64,000 nt of DNA. Origin: USCg-Taylor sp050740455 (GTDB lineage Bacteria; Pseudomonadota; Gammaproteobacteria; JACCXJ01). The position numbers and the translations under genes were made by a program. Below are positions 7,953 to 16,103 of the stretch, one piece after another (position 1 is the stretch's first letter; every line of letters starts with the position of its first letter). The notes under the pieces are model-generated. The model worked only from the letters and a program-made list of their open reading frames with translations, was not told where the DNA came from and did no database searches. Location of the stretch: the NCBI GenBank assembly GCA_050740455.1, contig JBOIDF010000008.1:19584-83583 (forward strand), written 5' to 3'.

Positions 7953-8879
7953 TTACCGCATTTCCAGCCACGCACGCTTGCCGCACCTAATCACGCGGAC
8001 CAGGGTCCGCAAGATCTCGCGTCCTAAGCTTGCCCGATCGACGCTATGAGCGGGGAAGTAACGCTGCAACGCAAGGCGTCGATCCGCCGACGTCTCAATA
8101 TTCGCGCGCAGCAGCGTGTGATACAGTTCCTCGGCGTCGCGCGGGGTGTTTTGCTCCGCGGCGACGTTGAAGAAGTGATGGCGCAGCGACGGTATCACCG
8201 CTGTGCAATTCATGCCAGGTGGCGTCAGCGTCGGCATCAACAGGGATTCACGAAGGCAATTCTCCGGATGCGCGGTGAGCCTGTCATAGTCGATCACCGC
8301 CTCGATTCTCGACTCTTCGGGCAGCGCAAGCAGGAACAGCATATAACGCGCCCATAGGCGAAAAGCGAACGGACGCGGGAGCGCCGGTTCCCGGGCCAGA
8401 AGGGAGTCGACGACTTCGCATGGATGGCGCAAGCTCAGGACGTAGGTTGGGGAATAACCATCCGCCGTGAGCGCGCGATGCCAAAGTTTGGAGGCAAGCA
8501 GCCATCTCGGATCCTTGCAGCAGATGCGGGATCGTCCGGAAAAGGCTTCCCTCAACGCTTTGCGCGCATCGTTCAGATATCGGCCAACCAGTGCCGGCGA
8601 AGCGAGGTGTTTCCAGAGCTCCGGGAAGGCGACGTTGTCCAGTTTCCACGAGGAGCCCAATTCGCCAAGAATTCGATCATTGAGGCGGACCACGGAAAGC
8701 GACTCGTTGAAGCCTGTCGGATTGTCGAACTGAGGCCTCATCAGGTCGTTGGGAAGTGACCATCCGGCCTCGGCCAATGCCGCCGCGACCGCGGATGTTC
8801 CCGATCGATGCATCCCAAGCACGACCACCGCTCGGCGACGATCAGCTTCGAGCCCGGCATTCTCGATTGCGCCCGTCAT
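7953..8879 (-). CDS. Sulfotransferase family protein
   Basis: A 308-residue P-loop protein. VVVLGMHRSGTSAVAAAL at residues 18-35 is the 5'-phosphosulfate-binding loop of PAPS-dependent sulfotransferases. CCKDPRW and VLSLRHPCEVVDSLLAR supply the 3'-phosphate-binding Arg and Ser. It is the second sulfotransferase of the island and is only distantly like the fused one. Its stop lies 35 bases before the methyltransferase start, in the same direction. I infer that it sulfates a sugar of the surface glycan. Related bacterial proteins are often annotated only as sulfotransferase family, and the acceptor cannot be read from the sequence. Confidence 0.8.
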   Translation of the reverse strand: MTGAIENAGLEADRRRAVVVLGMHRSGTSAVAAALAEAGWSLPNDLMRPQFDNPTGFNESLSVVRLNDRILGELGSSWKLDNVAFPELWKHLASPALVGRYLNDARKALREAFSGRSRICCKDPRWLLASKLWHRALTADGYSPTYVLSLRHPCEVVDSLLAREPALPRPFAFRLWARYMLFLLALPEESRIEAVIDYDRLTAHPENCLRESLLMPTLTPPGMNCTAVIPSLRHHFFNVAAEQNTPRDAEELYHTLLRANIETSADRRLALQRYFPAHSVDRASLGREILRTLVRVIRCGKRAWLEMR

Positions 8880-9024
8880 CCAACCTCGCCGGCCGGCTGG
8901 AGTATCATGTTGGCAGCAGCGAACATTGTCCTAGAAGCTCTGGGGTTCCGCCGATTGATCCGGTCACGCGCTCTAACGCATCAAGCGCAAGGATGCCGGT
9001 GTTTAGCGCCCTGGCGCGGCCATT

Positions 9025-10284
9025 TTACAGCGGAACATTGGATGTAGTGCGATAGAAGGACATGAGCTGATCTGTCTGCGCGGCGATCGAAAACACGGGG
9101 GTGGTGTTATCGTGCAATGTATCCCAAAGTCCTTCGGTCGTCGCTGCTTCTTCGATACGCGCCGCTAGATCAAACGGATTACGCGCGCGAAAATACAGTC
9201 CATTTCGGCGGTCGATAACCTTTTCTGCCATACCGCCGATGTCCGCGCAGATCACGGGACGGCCGAACTTCATCGCCTCCTGAATAACCAGGGGCGAGTT
9301 TTCCCACCATATCGATGGCACCACGACCCAGTCTATGCGTTCCATTAACCTCGGCAATTCATGAGGCTCATATTCGCCGAAGTAGCGCACCGCATGCTTT
9401 TCGGTTTCGAGTAAAGAGTACACTTTATCCTGAAAGGGCTTGTATTCGGCCGGTTGATCGTCCAGACCACCGCCATGAATTTCCAGAGAGAGCTGCCTTT
9501 TCAACGCATGGGGAAGGTGCGCAAAAGCATCGAGTAGGACGTCAACACCTTTGAAGACGTTTACTTGACCAAAATAGGCGAAGCGACCACGAAGCTCACC
9601 TGCTTTTAGGGATCTGGGCGGGAGTTTGGCTGCCGGCACTTGACCATTTTCCATGAGGACCATCTTGGAGCGCGGTAGGCCCCACTCCACATAGCGATTG
9701 AGCAGAAACTGGCTAGGTGCTACAAAAATATCCACCAAGCCGAAGAAGGATTTAAGGTAAAGCTCCCGCAGGAGGTATTCGGCTGGAGACTTGGAAGGAA
9801 GACACACATGGCATTCGACTGGACTCCCTTTCCAGCAAAGCTGATGGTTAGACTTGATCATCTGCCCGAGGTTATTGCAGATGGCTAGATATTCGTGCAG
9901 GGTGAGCACGATGGGAATATCAGAGGAATAGTTCCGTACTGCACGTAGGAGCTCGATGCCGACATCCAAGTAGTGATGGAAATGCACCGCCGTGGGCCGA
10001 AAGCGTTCCAGCAGCGCTCTAAATTGGTTATTAACGAAGCGCATACACGTCTGGGAGAAGAGAAAAAAGTCGGTGTACGATTTAACAAGAACCTCGCTTC
10101 CATGGTTGTGGGTGCTAAAAGGTGTGGTGTCGTGACCGACGGTCGGGATACCGTGCCTGGCTAAAAATAGAGCCTCGCAGTCGTCTCGCTTGTTCAGCTC
10201 GGTGAACAGATTATAAGCGACAATTTCGGCACCGCCCTTTGAGAAATCGGGATGACCGTGACTGATGACCAGAATTCTATGCAT
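9025..10284 (-). CDS. Glycosyltransferase family 4 protein
   Basis: A 419-residue GT-B enzyme that probably transfers a sugar from a nucleotide donor to a growing surface glycan in the cytoplasm. The N-terminal acceptor domain shows the SKGGAEIVAYNLF loop. The donor domain starts near GRFAYFGQVNVFKGVDVLL and carries VVPSIWWENSPLVIQEAM with the E-x7-E type signature, then GRPVICADIGGMAEKV. ATG at 10284 is chosen because it overlaps the end of the upstream glycosyltransferase gene by eight bases (ATGCATAG) and the domain begins directly after it. An in-frame start at 10323 would add 13 residues inside the upstream gene. The overlap points to translational coupling of the two transferases. Confidence 0.88.
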   Translation of the reverse strand: MHRILVISHGHPDFSKGGAEIVAYNLFTELNKRDDCEALFLARHGIPTVGHDTTPFSTHNHGSEVLVKSYTDFFLFSQTCMRFVNNQFRALLERFRPTAVHFHHYLDVGIELLRAVRNYSSDIPIVLTLHEYLAICNNLGQMIKSNHQLCWKGSPVECHVCLPSKSPAEYLLRELYLKSFFGLVDIFVAPSQFLLNRYVEWGLPRSKMVLMENGQVPAAKLPPRSLKAGELRGRFAYFGQVNVFKGVDVLLDAFAHLPHALKRQLSLEIHGGGLDDQPAEYKPFQDKVYSLLETEKHAVRYFGEYEPHELPRLMERIDWVVVPSIWWENSPLVIQEAMKFGRPVICADIGGMAEKVIDRRNGLYFRARNPFDLAARIEEAATTEGLWDTLHDNTTPVFSIAAQTDQLMSFYRTTSNVPL

Positions 10285-13210
10285 AAGGAGTTGGGCGGTG
10301 GCTCCGTTTGCTTTGCGCCGCACTCGTTCGCACTTTAGCCTGAGGTTGGTGAATTTTTTCTTGCTTATCGCGTATGGGTAGAACCGTCGAGGTGTGCGTC
10401 GGTTTCTTAGCGGGCGCTGTGAGCGCTACGAATTTTTCCGCCTGCAAGGCCTCGATGGTCGATGACCAGCGTTCGTGGTGGAGCCAACAATTGTAGAGCG
10501 TTAGGTTATGTTTCCAAGCTTGAGTCGAAACGAGGGACTGGGACTGGCGCTCGAGATGGTAGAGCTCGACCGAAGGTGCGTAGTAATTCTGCCGGCCGCT
10601 GGCAAGCAACCTAAGACAAAGATCCGAATCTTCAAAGTCCCCTAAGATATAGGCTTCATCGAGCCCGCCCAGTTCGAGGAAACTGCTACGCGGCAAGAAC
10701 ATGCAGGCTGCCGTTACGGCATGAACGGGCCGAGGAATATCATCATGGTCGCGCCAATCAGGTTGGCCCTTAAAGGGATGTTGGTTCGTCCACAAGTTCC
10801 CGAACTCGGCATGTTTATCAAAGGCCATACCGGCATGCTGTATGGATTGATCCTCGTATAGCAGTTTGACGCCCAATGCCCCGGGGTTGGAGAGAGACTC
10901 GTAAATACCGGCGAGCCTGCTAACCCAGCCTGGCGAGCGGGGCATGACGTCTGAATTAAGCAGAACCAGGTAACGTCCCAAGGCCACGTTCGCTCCCGCA
11001 TTATTAGCGCCGGCATAGCCGAGGTTGTGTCCTGTCGTGAGAACGCGGAACGGAACCCTAAAAAGGGGGTGTAGTTCTGTCGCGAGCTTTAGGACATCCC
11101 GTTGAATTCTGGGATCGTCGACGACGTACAGTAAATCTATCGCGCGAAAATCGGGATCGTTCGCGAATAACGCGAGTTGATAGCGCAGGAAATCATATCG
11201 ACCATAGAGGGGCACGATAACAGAGACTTTCGGTTCCTCTGTAGAACCACCGAAGGATTGAACAATCGGTGTAATCTCGGGCCGATTACGCGAGGCCCAC
11301 AAGCCACGAATGACTGGGCCTATGTGTTCTAGAAACGGATGAATGCTCGTGCTTGGATGAATGATGGAAAGTAGGGTCTTAATTTGGCTCAGTGTGGGGT
11401 GGGTACCTAACCGATCGATCGTATCCGGGCTAATCGGATAACGCACATACTGTTTGGATTTCGTGACTACGTAAAGCTCATAGCTGTGCGCGTGTGTTGA
11501 TGATGAAACGGCTGCGTCGGGCACGAGACACAAGAAACCCAACTCGATCGTGTCAAGCTCCGATTCGGATTTGAATGCCTCGTAGATATCGGGCCTTGGC
11601 GTTCGAGCGAGGCGACGAAGCGGAATTACGTTACTTTGGCCAACTACCAGTAAGAGGGATTGAACCTGTAACTGCGGATCGATCAGGCAGCCATTCAAGA
11701 AGACGCCGACTCCGTCCACGGGTACCAGGCAGTCCACCGAAAAGCGTAGCAACTTCGCTAGGCTTCGTTCTTCGACGGCGTGCCGTTGCAGGTACTTCGC
11801 GGAAACTTGGAACGGGGTATTGACGAGTGGAATAGGTCGTCCGTCGCGGACTATCGACACGGAAATCCTGTGCGTCTCGCCCGTAAAAAGGGACGAGGGC
11901 AGACTATAGGTAAATCTAATTTCATCCTGCGGATCGCCGGAAGATTTGGCCCTAGGCTCGGCTCGCAGCGTCTCAATCGAAGCGCCATCCACGGTGATTT
12001 CGACGGTCGCGAAAGCAGGGTGCAAACAGCGTTCTTTGATCCAGCCACTTAGCGCGGTGTCGTCGGTCAGGGCAATCTCTGCATCGAAATAGCCATGGCC
12101 TAACAGTAGCGGGCTGCCAACAAGCTGGACCGAGCTTTCTGCGAAACACGCGCTCACTTGGTGTTTAGCTCCGTTAAGGTGGTTTGCAGCCAGCTCAATC
12201 TCGAAGCCGAAGTTTCCGCTTAACTCCTCTGTCTTAAGCTCTGGCCTAAAGAGGTTGGCAGGGACGGTCTGGAACAATTCGCCTTCGACATAGATATCGA
12301 CATAGACCGTCTCAAAGGGTTTGGCGCGGTTCAATGCCCAACCTCGCAGTGTACGGTCTCGCAAGCCATCGACTTGGCCCGATAAAGTAGACGGTAAGCG
12401 TTTGTTCGTCGTATTGATTGTTGGCTTGACCGCGGCGCTGGCCTTGGACACGAATGCTTCGAGAAGCGCATGCTCCAAACTAGAATCCGCTCGAATGCAA
12501 GCCATGTGCTTAGCCAAGGTTGAAGGTGCTAGCGTCTTCCCGAGTTTGAAAGGCAAAGTCGCGTGCTCGGACTTCAGAGTGAAAAACGCTCTCTTGTTAG
12601 AAGGTGTAGCCGGTAGCGTTAGGAGCGCGTGGACACATCCCTCATCGATGAGGGTTGGGCAACTCATTGGTGGTGAAGTGCCGATCTCGGTAAATTGCGC
12701 GACTGATAGCTGTAGCTGTTTACCTCGACTTTCGTCCGTGCTTGGCCACGGGAGGCGGGCATAGACTTGATTACGTGCCAGGCGCACTGCCGTCAGTGCG
12801 GGAATAGCGAGTTGTACGCCGATCAGCACCAGCGCAGGATGGTCAAGCTTGGGAAACATTTCTGGCGCCTTGGTCAGCAAACCGTGCCAAACGCGCATCC
12901 GCGTCGGCAACGGGAATTCGGCCAGTGGAAGTTTAGCCAGCGGCGCGGGGATGAGCGGCGCTGTTTCCGCCAAGGTCGAATCTTGGGTGCGTATGGTGAC
13001 GGCGAGCGTTTTCCGCAGGTCGAGACCCGCCGCGTAGGCGGCCAGCAGATATTCCTGGTTATCCTGGAGCACCATCCCCAGTATCGGCTTTCCTAGGGCC
13101 GTGCCGTTGCGCAGTATATCGACACCGGGCGGAATCAAACCCTCATGGCGCCATTGCAGCACGAGCAGCTCGCTGGCTGCAAATACAGCCACTTTGTCGC
13201 GGACTTTCAC
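10277..13210 (-). CDS. Large multidomain glycosyltransferase (GT2) with beta-sandwich repeats
   Basis: A 977-residue protein starting at GTG. Residues about 1-140 form an unassigned N-terminal region, part of which is copied at 5250-5468. Two beta-sandwich-like modules follow, around 285-385 (LSGQVDGLRDRTLRGWAL, then VDIYVEGELF) and 385-475 (ALSGWIKERC, then VEITVDG). Such GWA-type modules occur next to glycosyltransferase domains in other proteins. The catalytic GT2 domain lies at about 655-890: KVSVIVPLYGRYDFLRYQL, VVDDPRI, GHNLGYAGANNAGA, LLNSDV and GDFEDSDLCLRLLASG. The tail is basic and low in complexity. It should act in the cytoplasm on a polysaccharide or glycoprotein, coupled with the GT4 enzyme downstream. 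Donor and acceptor are unknown. Confidence 0.85.
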   Translation of the reverse strand: MKVRDKVAVFAASELLVLQWRHEGLIPPGVDILRNGTALGKPILGMVLQDNQEYLLAAYAAGLDLRKTLAVTIRTQDSTLAETAPLIPAPLAKLPLAEFPLPTRMRVWHGLLTKAPEMFPKLDHPALVLIGVQLAIPALTAVRLARNQVYARLPWPSTDESRGKQLQLSVAQFTEIGTSPPMSCPTLIDEGCVHALLTLPATPSNKRAFFTLKSEHATLPFKLGKTLAPSTLAKHMACIRADSSLEHALLEAFVSKASAAVKPTINTTNKRLPSTLSGQVDGLRDRTLRGWALNRAKPFETVYVDIYVEGELFQTVPANLFRPELKTEELSGNFGFEIELAANHLNGAKHQVSACFAESSVQLVGSPLLLGHGYFDAEIALTDDTALSGWIKERCLHPAFATVEITVDGASIETLRAEPRAKSSGDPQDEIRFTYSLPSSLFTGETHRISVSIVRDGRPIPLVNTPFQVSAKYLQRHAVEERSLAKLLRFSVDCLVPVDGVGVFLNGCLIDPQLQVQSLLLVVGQSNVIPLRRLARTPRPDIYEAFKSESELDTIELGFLCLVPDAAVSSSTHAHSYELYVVTKSKQYVRYPISPDTIDRLGTHPTLSQIKTLLSIIHPSTSIHPFLEHIGPVIRGLWASRNRPEITPIVQSFGGSTEEPKVSVIVPLYGRYDFLRYQLALFANDPDFRAIDLLYVVDDPRIQRDVLKLATELHPLFRVPFRVLTTGHNLGYAGANNAGANVALGRYLVLLNSDVMPRSPGWVSRLAGIYESLSNPGALGVKLLYEDQSIQHAGMAFDKHAEFGNLWTNQHPFKGQPDWRDHDDIPRPVHAVTAACMFLPRSSFLELGGLDEAYILGDFEDSDLCLRLLASGRQNYYAPSVELYHLERQSQSLVSTQAWKHNLTLYNCWLHHERWSSTIEALQAEKFVALTAPAKKPTHTSTVLPIRDKQEKIHQPQAKVRTSAAQSKRSHRPTPYA

Positions 13211-13299
13211 TGTGCGTGGTTCTTAGAATCACGAGCCGGAGCAACCCTCCCTCGGCCAAGCGGAGGAGAAATTAAAAGCGACGCACTATCCGTTCCCAG

Positions 13300-13328
13300 G
13301 TGACCCCGGCGGTCCATGCTGGGGTCAC
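13300..13328 (-). terminator. Hairpin downstream of the RTX gene
   Basis: A perfect 8-bp inverted repeat, gtgacccc and ggggtcac, with a 13-base loop lies 14 bases past the stop of the RTX gene. No T-run follows, so it may be a weak terminator or an RNA-stabilising end. Confidence 0.45.
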
Positions 13329-13342
13329 GGCTTAGGCAATGT

Positions 13343-14245
13343 TTACTCGATGGTGAACATACCGTCATGCGTGGTCGGGTCTTCAACGATCTTCAGGTTG
13401 TTCTCGTTGACACCGCTCAGCGTCACGCTACCCGCGACATCACCTTGATCATCGAGGATTAAAATGAGCGCATCGCTACCCACTTGCTCGATTTTGTAGT
13501 CGTCACCTTCAGTGAAGTGTCCATCCGCGTTGCGATCGTCGATCCGCAGCAGGTCACCCTTGCTGAAATCCTCAACCGCATTGAAGCCGGTGGTATCATC
13601 AATTAAGAACACATCGTTCCCGGCACCGCCGGTCATCACATCGTTCCCGGCACCGCCGATAATGGTGTCTTCTCCGGCTCCGCCGGTGATCGTGTCGGCT
13701 CCAAGACCGCCGGTTAAGCTGTCCGGACCGCTACCGCCATCCAGCGTATCGTCACCGCTACCGCCTAACACCGTGTCGTCGCCACGGCCGCCTCTGACTG
13801 TATCGTCACCGCTACCGCCATCCAGCGTATCGTCACCGCTACCGCCATCCAGCGTATCGTCACCGCTACCGCCTAACACCGTGTCGTCGCCACGGCCGCC
13901 TCTGACTGTATCGTTACCGTCTGAGCCGTGCAACCAGTCTTGGCCATCCTGGCCAGCGAGAACGTTATCGCTGGTGTTACCGAGAATATTATTGTCGCCG
14001 GCATTGCCTCTGCCGGCGACGCCGTCCTTAGATAGGACCAACTCGTCTTCGCCGGATTTCAGCGTATACGAAGGTCTCTGGGAGACGACCAAAATATCGC
14101 CCGGTGGGTCGGTAAAGCGCGCTACCTGATTACCGAGCTCCCAGGGCTGGTCATAGTTGATTGCGCCAACCGCAGCGCTGAAATCCGCCAGATCGGTTTG
14201 ATTGATGCTTGTGTCAGTAAATAGAGATCCAGGTAATGTTGCCAT
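13343..14245 (-). CDS. RTX-type calcium-binding repeat protein
   Basis: A 300-residue acidic protein with no classical signal peptide. From about residue 80 to 210 it carries some 13 tandem nonapeptides of the GGxGxDxLx kind (GGSGDDTLD, GGRGDDTVL, GGAGNDVMT), which bind calcium and fold into a parallel beta roll. The tail (VFLIDDTTGFNAVEDFSKGD, followed by a strand-rich end) resembles the C-terminal region of proteins exported by type I secretion. ATG at 14245 is chosen because ggggga lies just upstream; an in-frame start at 14365 adds 40 residues without RTX character. Extracellular localisation is therefore likely, though no secretion genes lie nearby. It may be an adhesin or surface-layer component. 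A link to the neighbouring glycosyltransferases is inference. Confidence 0.85.
   Translation of the reverse strand: MATLPGSLFTDTSINQTDLADFSAAVGAINYDQPWELGNQVARFTDPPGDILVVSQRPSYTLKSGEDELVLSKDGVAGRGNAGDNNILGNTSDNVLAGQDGQDWLHGSDGNDTVRGGRGDDTVLGGSGDDTLDGGSGDDTLDGGSGDDTVRGGRGDDTVLGGSGDDTLDGGSGPDSLTGGLGADTITGGAGEDTIIGGAGNDVMTGGAGNDVFLIDDTTGFNAVEDFSKGDLLRIDDRNADGHFTEGDDYKIEQVGSDALILILDDQGDVAGSVTLSGVNENNLKIVEDPTTHDGMFTIE
13727..13914. repeat. Two exact 80-bp repeats inside the RTX gene
   Basis: Bases 13727-13806 and 13835-13914 are identical and start 108 bp apart, which equals four 27-bp nonapeptide units. This points to a recent in-frame duplication or gene conversion of repeat units, so repeat number may vary between strains. 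Confidence 0.85.
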
Positions 14246-14427
14246 TGCTCCCCCTTCTGTCCTGTCCGGCCAGCAACCTACTAAACGAATGTCAACGCAG
14301 CGTGAGACTACGCGCGGGCGGGGTACAATGTCTGTCGGTGGGAGTTCGAACTTCGCGTAGGTCAACGTACGGCAATGGTCCGCGTTTGTCCTACGCTGAG
14401 TTTTTCAATGCGGCCCGGGAAACGTGG

Positions 14428-14547
14428 CTAAGCGACCAAGCCGTGCTTCACGCAGTAATAAGTCAACTCGGCGTTGGTCCTTAGATGCAGTTTTTCCAGG
14501 ATGCGCACCCGGTAAGTGCTCACGGTCTTGACGCCCGTTGAGTTCAC
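14428..14547 (-). pseudogene. C-terminal remnant of a LuxR/NarL-type response regulator
   Basis: The minus-strand frame reads KTVSTYRVRILEKLHLR followed by TNAELTYYCVKHGLV and a stop at 14428-14430. This is the recognition-helix half of a LuxR-type DNA-binding domain, the end of two-component response regulators. Upstream of about 14547 the frame loses all similarity, so the receiver domain and most of the regulator are gone. It is probably debris at the right margin of the accessory island. Confidence 0.7.
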
Positions 14548-14856
14548 CGGGGGCGCACGCCCCGCAAGGGCAAGGTTCGTTGAATGCTTTGCGATTGGGG
14601 GGAGGGAGAGTTGGCACGCGCGTGGTTTTGCCGCTTGCTTCGTGCTTTATAGCGTGCGTCGTCGTTCTCGCACACGAATGTCAACGCCTCCTAATCCTTT
14701 GTCCTGACCCTTGTTGCGTCGCGAAGCATCGGACCCGGGCCTAGTAAACGCCACTGGCCCGGCCGGCACATCAAGGGGTCTTTTATGAGCCGCGGAACGC
14801 CAAGCGCATGATGCTTATGCTAGAATCCCGGCGGATCTCAGCTATTCTCGACAATA
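14548..14856. other. Stretch without a recognised gene
   Basis: These 309 bases lie between the regulator remnant and coq7. The 13-base string cgaatgtcaacgc at about 14674 also occurs near 14286. I see no complete gene and no convincing promoter for coq7. Confidence 0.4.
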
Positions 14857-15501
14857 ATGGAAGGCCGCAGATATTCTTTTCTCGATAGCGTTCTGATCAA
14901 TCTCGATAAGGGGATAAGAACCGTCTTCAGCGTTCAGGATAGTTCGGGGGCGCCGGTGCCCGGCACCGATCTCCGCGAGCTCGATTCATCGAAGGAGCAC
15001 CGCCTCCGCTCGGAAGGACTGATGCGCGTAAACCACGCGGGCGAGGTGGCTGCACAGGCCTTGTACCATGGCCAGTCGCTTGCGGCCCGCGATCCGGCGG
15101 TACGGGAGACGATGGCAAAATCGGCCAGCGAAGAAAACGATCACCTCTATTGGTGCGAAGAGCGCTTGCGTGAGCTTGGGGGACGCACGAGCTTCCTGAA
15201 TCCGTTTTGGTATTTCGGGTCCTTTATGATTGGTGCCACAGCCGGTATCGCGGGTGAGCGGTGGAGCCTCGGATTCGTCGCCGAGACCGAGCGCCAGGTC
15301 GTTCGGCACTTGGAGGAGCACCTACATAAGTTGCCGCCCGACGACGCCCGCAGCCGCGCTATTCTGCAGCGGATGAAAAGGGATGAAGCACACCATGCCA
15401 CGGTCGCCTTCGAGAGGGGCGCCGCGGAGCTGCCTGAAGTCATCAAAACGCTCATGACGGCCGCCTCGAAGGTGATGACCACCACGGCTTATTGGCTCTA
15501 A
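14857..15501 (+). CDS. coq7: Demethoxyubiquinone hydroxylase Coq7
   Basis: A 214-residue membrane-associated di-iron enzyme that hydroxylates demethoxyubiquinone in ubiquinone synthesis, in place of the flavin enzyme UbiF. The ferritin-like ligands are visible: E63 in VNHAGEVAAQ, E93 and H96 in EENDHLYW, E145 in ETERQVVRHLEEHL, and E177 and H180 in DEAHHATVAFERGA. The hydrophobic stretch around FGSFMIGATAGIAGE fits membrane contact. Length is normal for the bacterial family. It is transcribed alone, with the heat-shock gene hsp20 downstream behind its own promoter. Presence of Coq7 fits an aerobic gammaproteobacterium with ubiquinone. Confidence 0.95.
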   Translation: MEGRRYSFLDSVLINLDKGIRTVFSVQDSSGAPVPGTDLRELDSSKEHRLRSEGLMRVNHAGEVAAQALYHGQSLAARDPAVRETMAKSASEENDHLYWCEERLRELGGRTSFLNPFWYFGSFMIGATAGIAGERWSLGFVAETERQVVRHLEEHLHKLPPDDARSRAILQRMKRDEAHHATVAFERGAAELPEVIKTLMTAASKVMTTTAYWL

Positions 15502-15573
15502 ACCAGCGCAGATTTCTCCTTGCGCCGGGCTGCACGTGCCGCCCGCTTGATCAAGAAAGCCGGGAGCGCCGCC

Positions 15574-15600
15574 CTTGAAATACCCAAGAGCGGCCATATA
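15574..15600 (+). promoter_or_regulatory. Sigma-32-type heat-shock promoter of hsp20
   Basis: CTTGAAA at 15574-15580 is an exact -35 element. After 11 bases comes ggccatata at 15592-15600, which matches CCCCATNTA in seven positions. The spacing fits RpoH promoters. It lies 53 bases before the start of a small heat-shock gene, exactly where such a promoter is expected. Confidence 0.8.
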
Positions 15601-15653
15601 TCTCCGCCAAGCCGTAATAACACGGGTAACAGTCAGCTTGATGGAGAAAGACT

Positions 15654-16103
15654 ATGTTAGTGACACGATATGAGCCTTGGAGCGTCTTAAACCAAGTTCA
15701 AAATGAGATGGGTCGTTTGTTCGCGTCGCGCTTCGGCGCTGACCAATACGCCGGCAACGCGAATGCGGTCATCAGTACGTGGATGCCGGACGTGGATATC
15801 AAGGAAGAGGATACTCGCTTTGTACTCTACGCCGATTTGCCGGGTATCGAACCGAAAGACATCGAAATCACGATGGACAATGGGGCGCTAGCAGTAAAAG
15901 GTCAGCGCGCATTGGACAATGAGGAGGTGCGCGCGGGTTACAAGCGTGCGGAGCGAGCCTGCGGGAGATTTTATCGCCGCTTCGGCCTGCCGGACACCGT
16001 GGATGCGGAGCACATCGAGGCGACCGGCCGAAACGGTGTTATTGAGGTCGTGATCCCGAAGCACGAACGCGTGCAACCGCGCAAAATCGCCGTGCAGGGT
16101 TAA
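15654..16103 (+). CDS. Small heat-shock protein, Hsp20/alpha-crystallin family
   Basis: A 149-residue ATP-independent chaperone that holds unfolding proteins in the cytoplasm. The alpha-crystallin domain runs from about residue 40 to 140, including WMPDVDIKEEDTRFVLYADL, PGIEPKDIEITMDNG, the ERACGRFYRRFGLPDTVD stretch and the closing NGVIEVVIPK. The N-terminal arm is short. ATG at 15654 follows ggagaaag. Transcription is probably heat-induced from the sigma-32 promoter upstream. Its last 65 bases overlap the 3' end of the convergent uracil-DNA glycosylase gene. Confidence 0.95.
   Translation: MLVTRYEPWSVLNQVQNEMGRLFASRFGADQYAGNANAVISTWMPDVDIKEEDTRFVLYADLPGIEPKDIEITMDNGALAVKGQRALDNEEVRAGYKRAERACGRFYRRFGLPDTVDAEHIEATGRNGVIEVVIPKHERVQPRKIAVQG

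Noticed and set aside
13512..14129. Long plus-strand frame (205 codons) rich in Pro and Ser opposite the RTX gene
   Set aside because: It is the antisense shadow of the 27-bp repeat units, which keep the opposite frame open; no family match and a repetitive LPPSSVSSP pattern.
14286..14686. 13-base string cgaatgtcaacgc occurring twice, as possible attachment or insertion repeats
   Set aside because: Too short, and nothing between the copies looks like an integrase or element.
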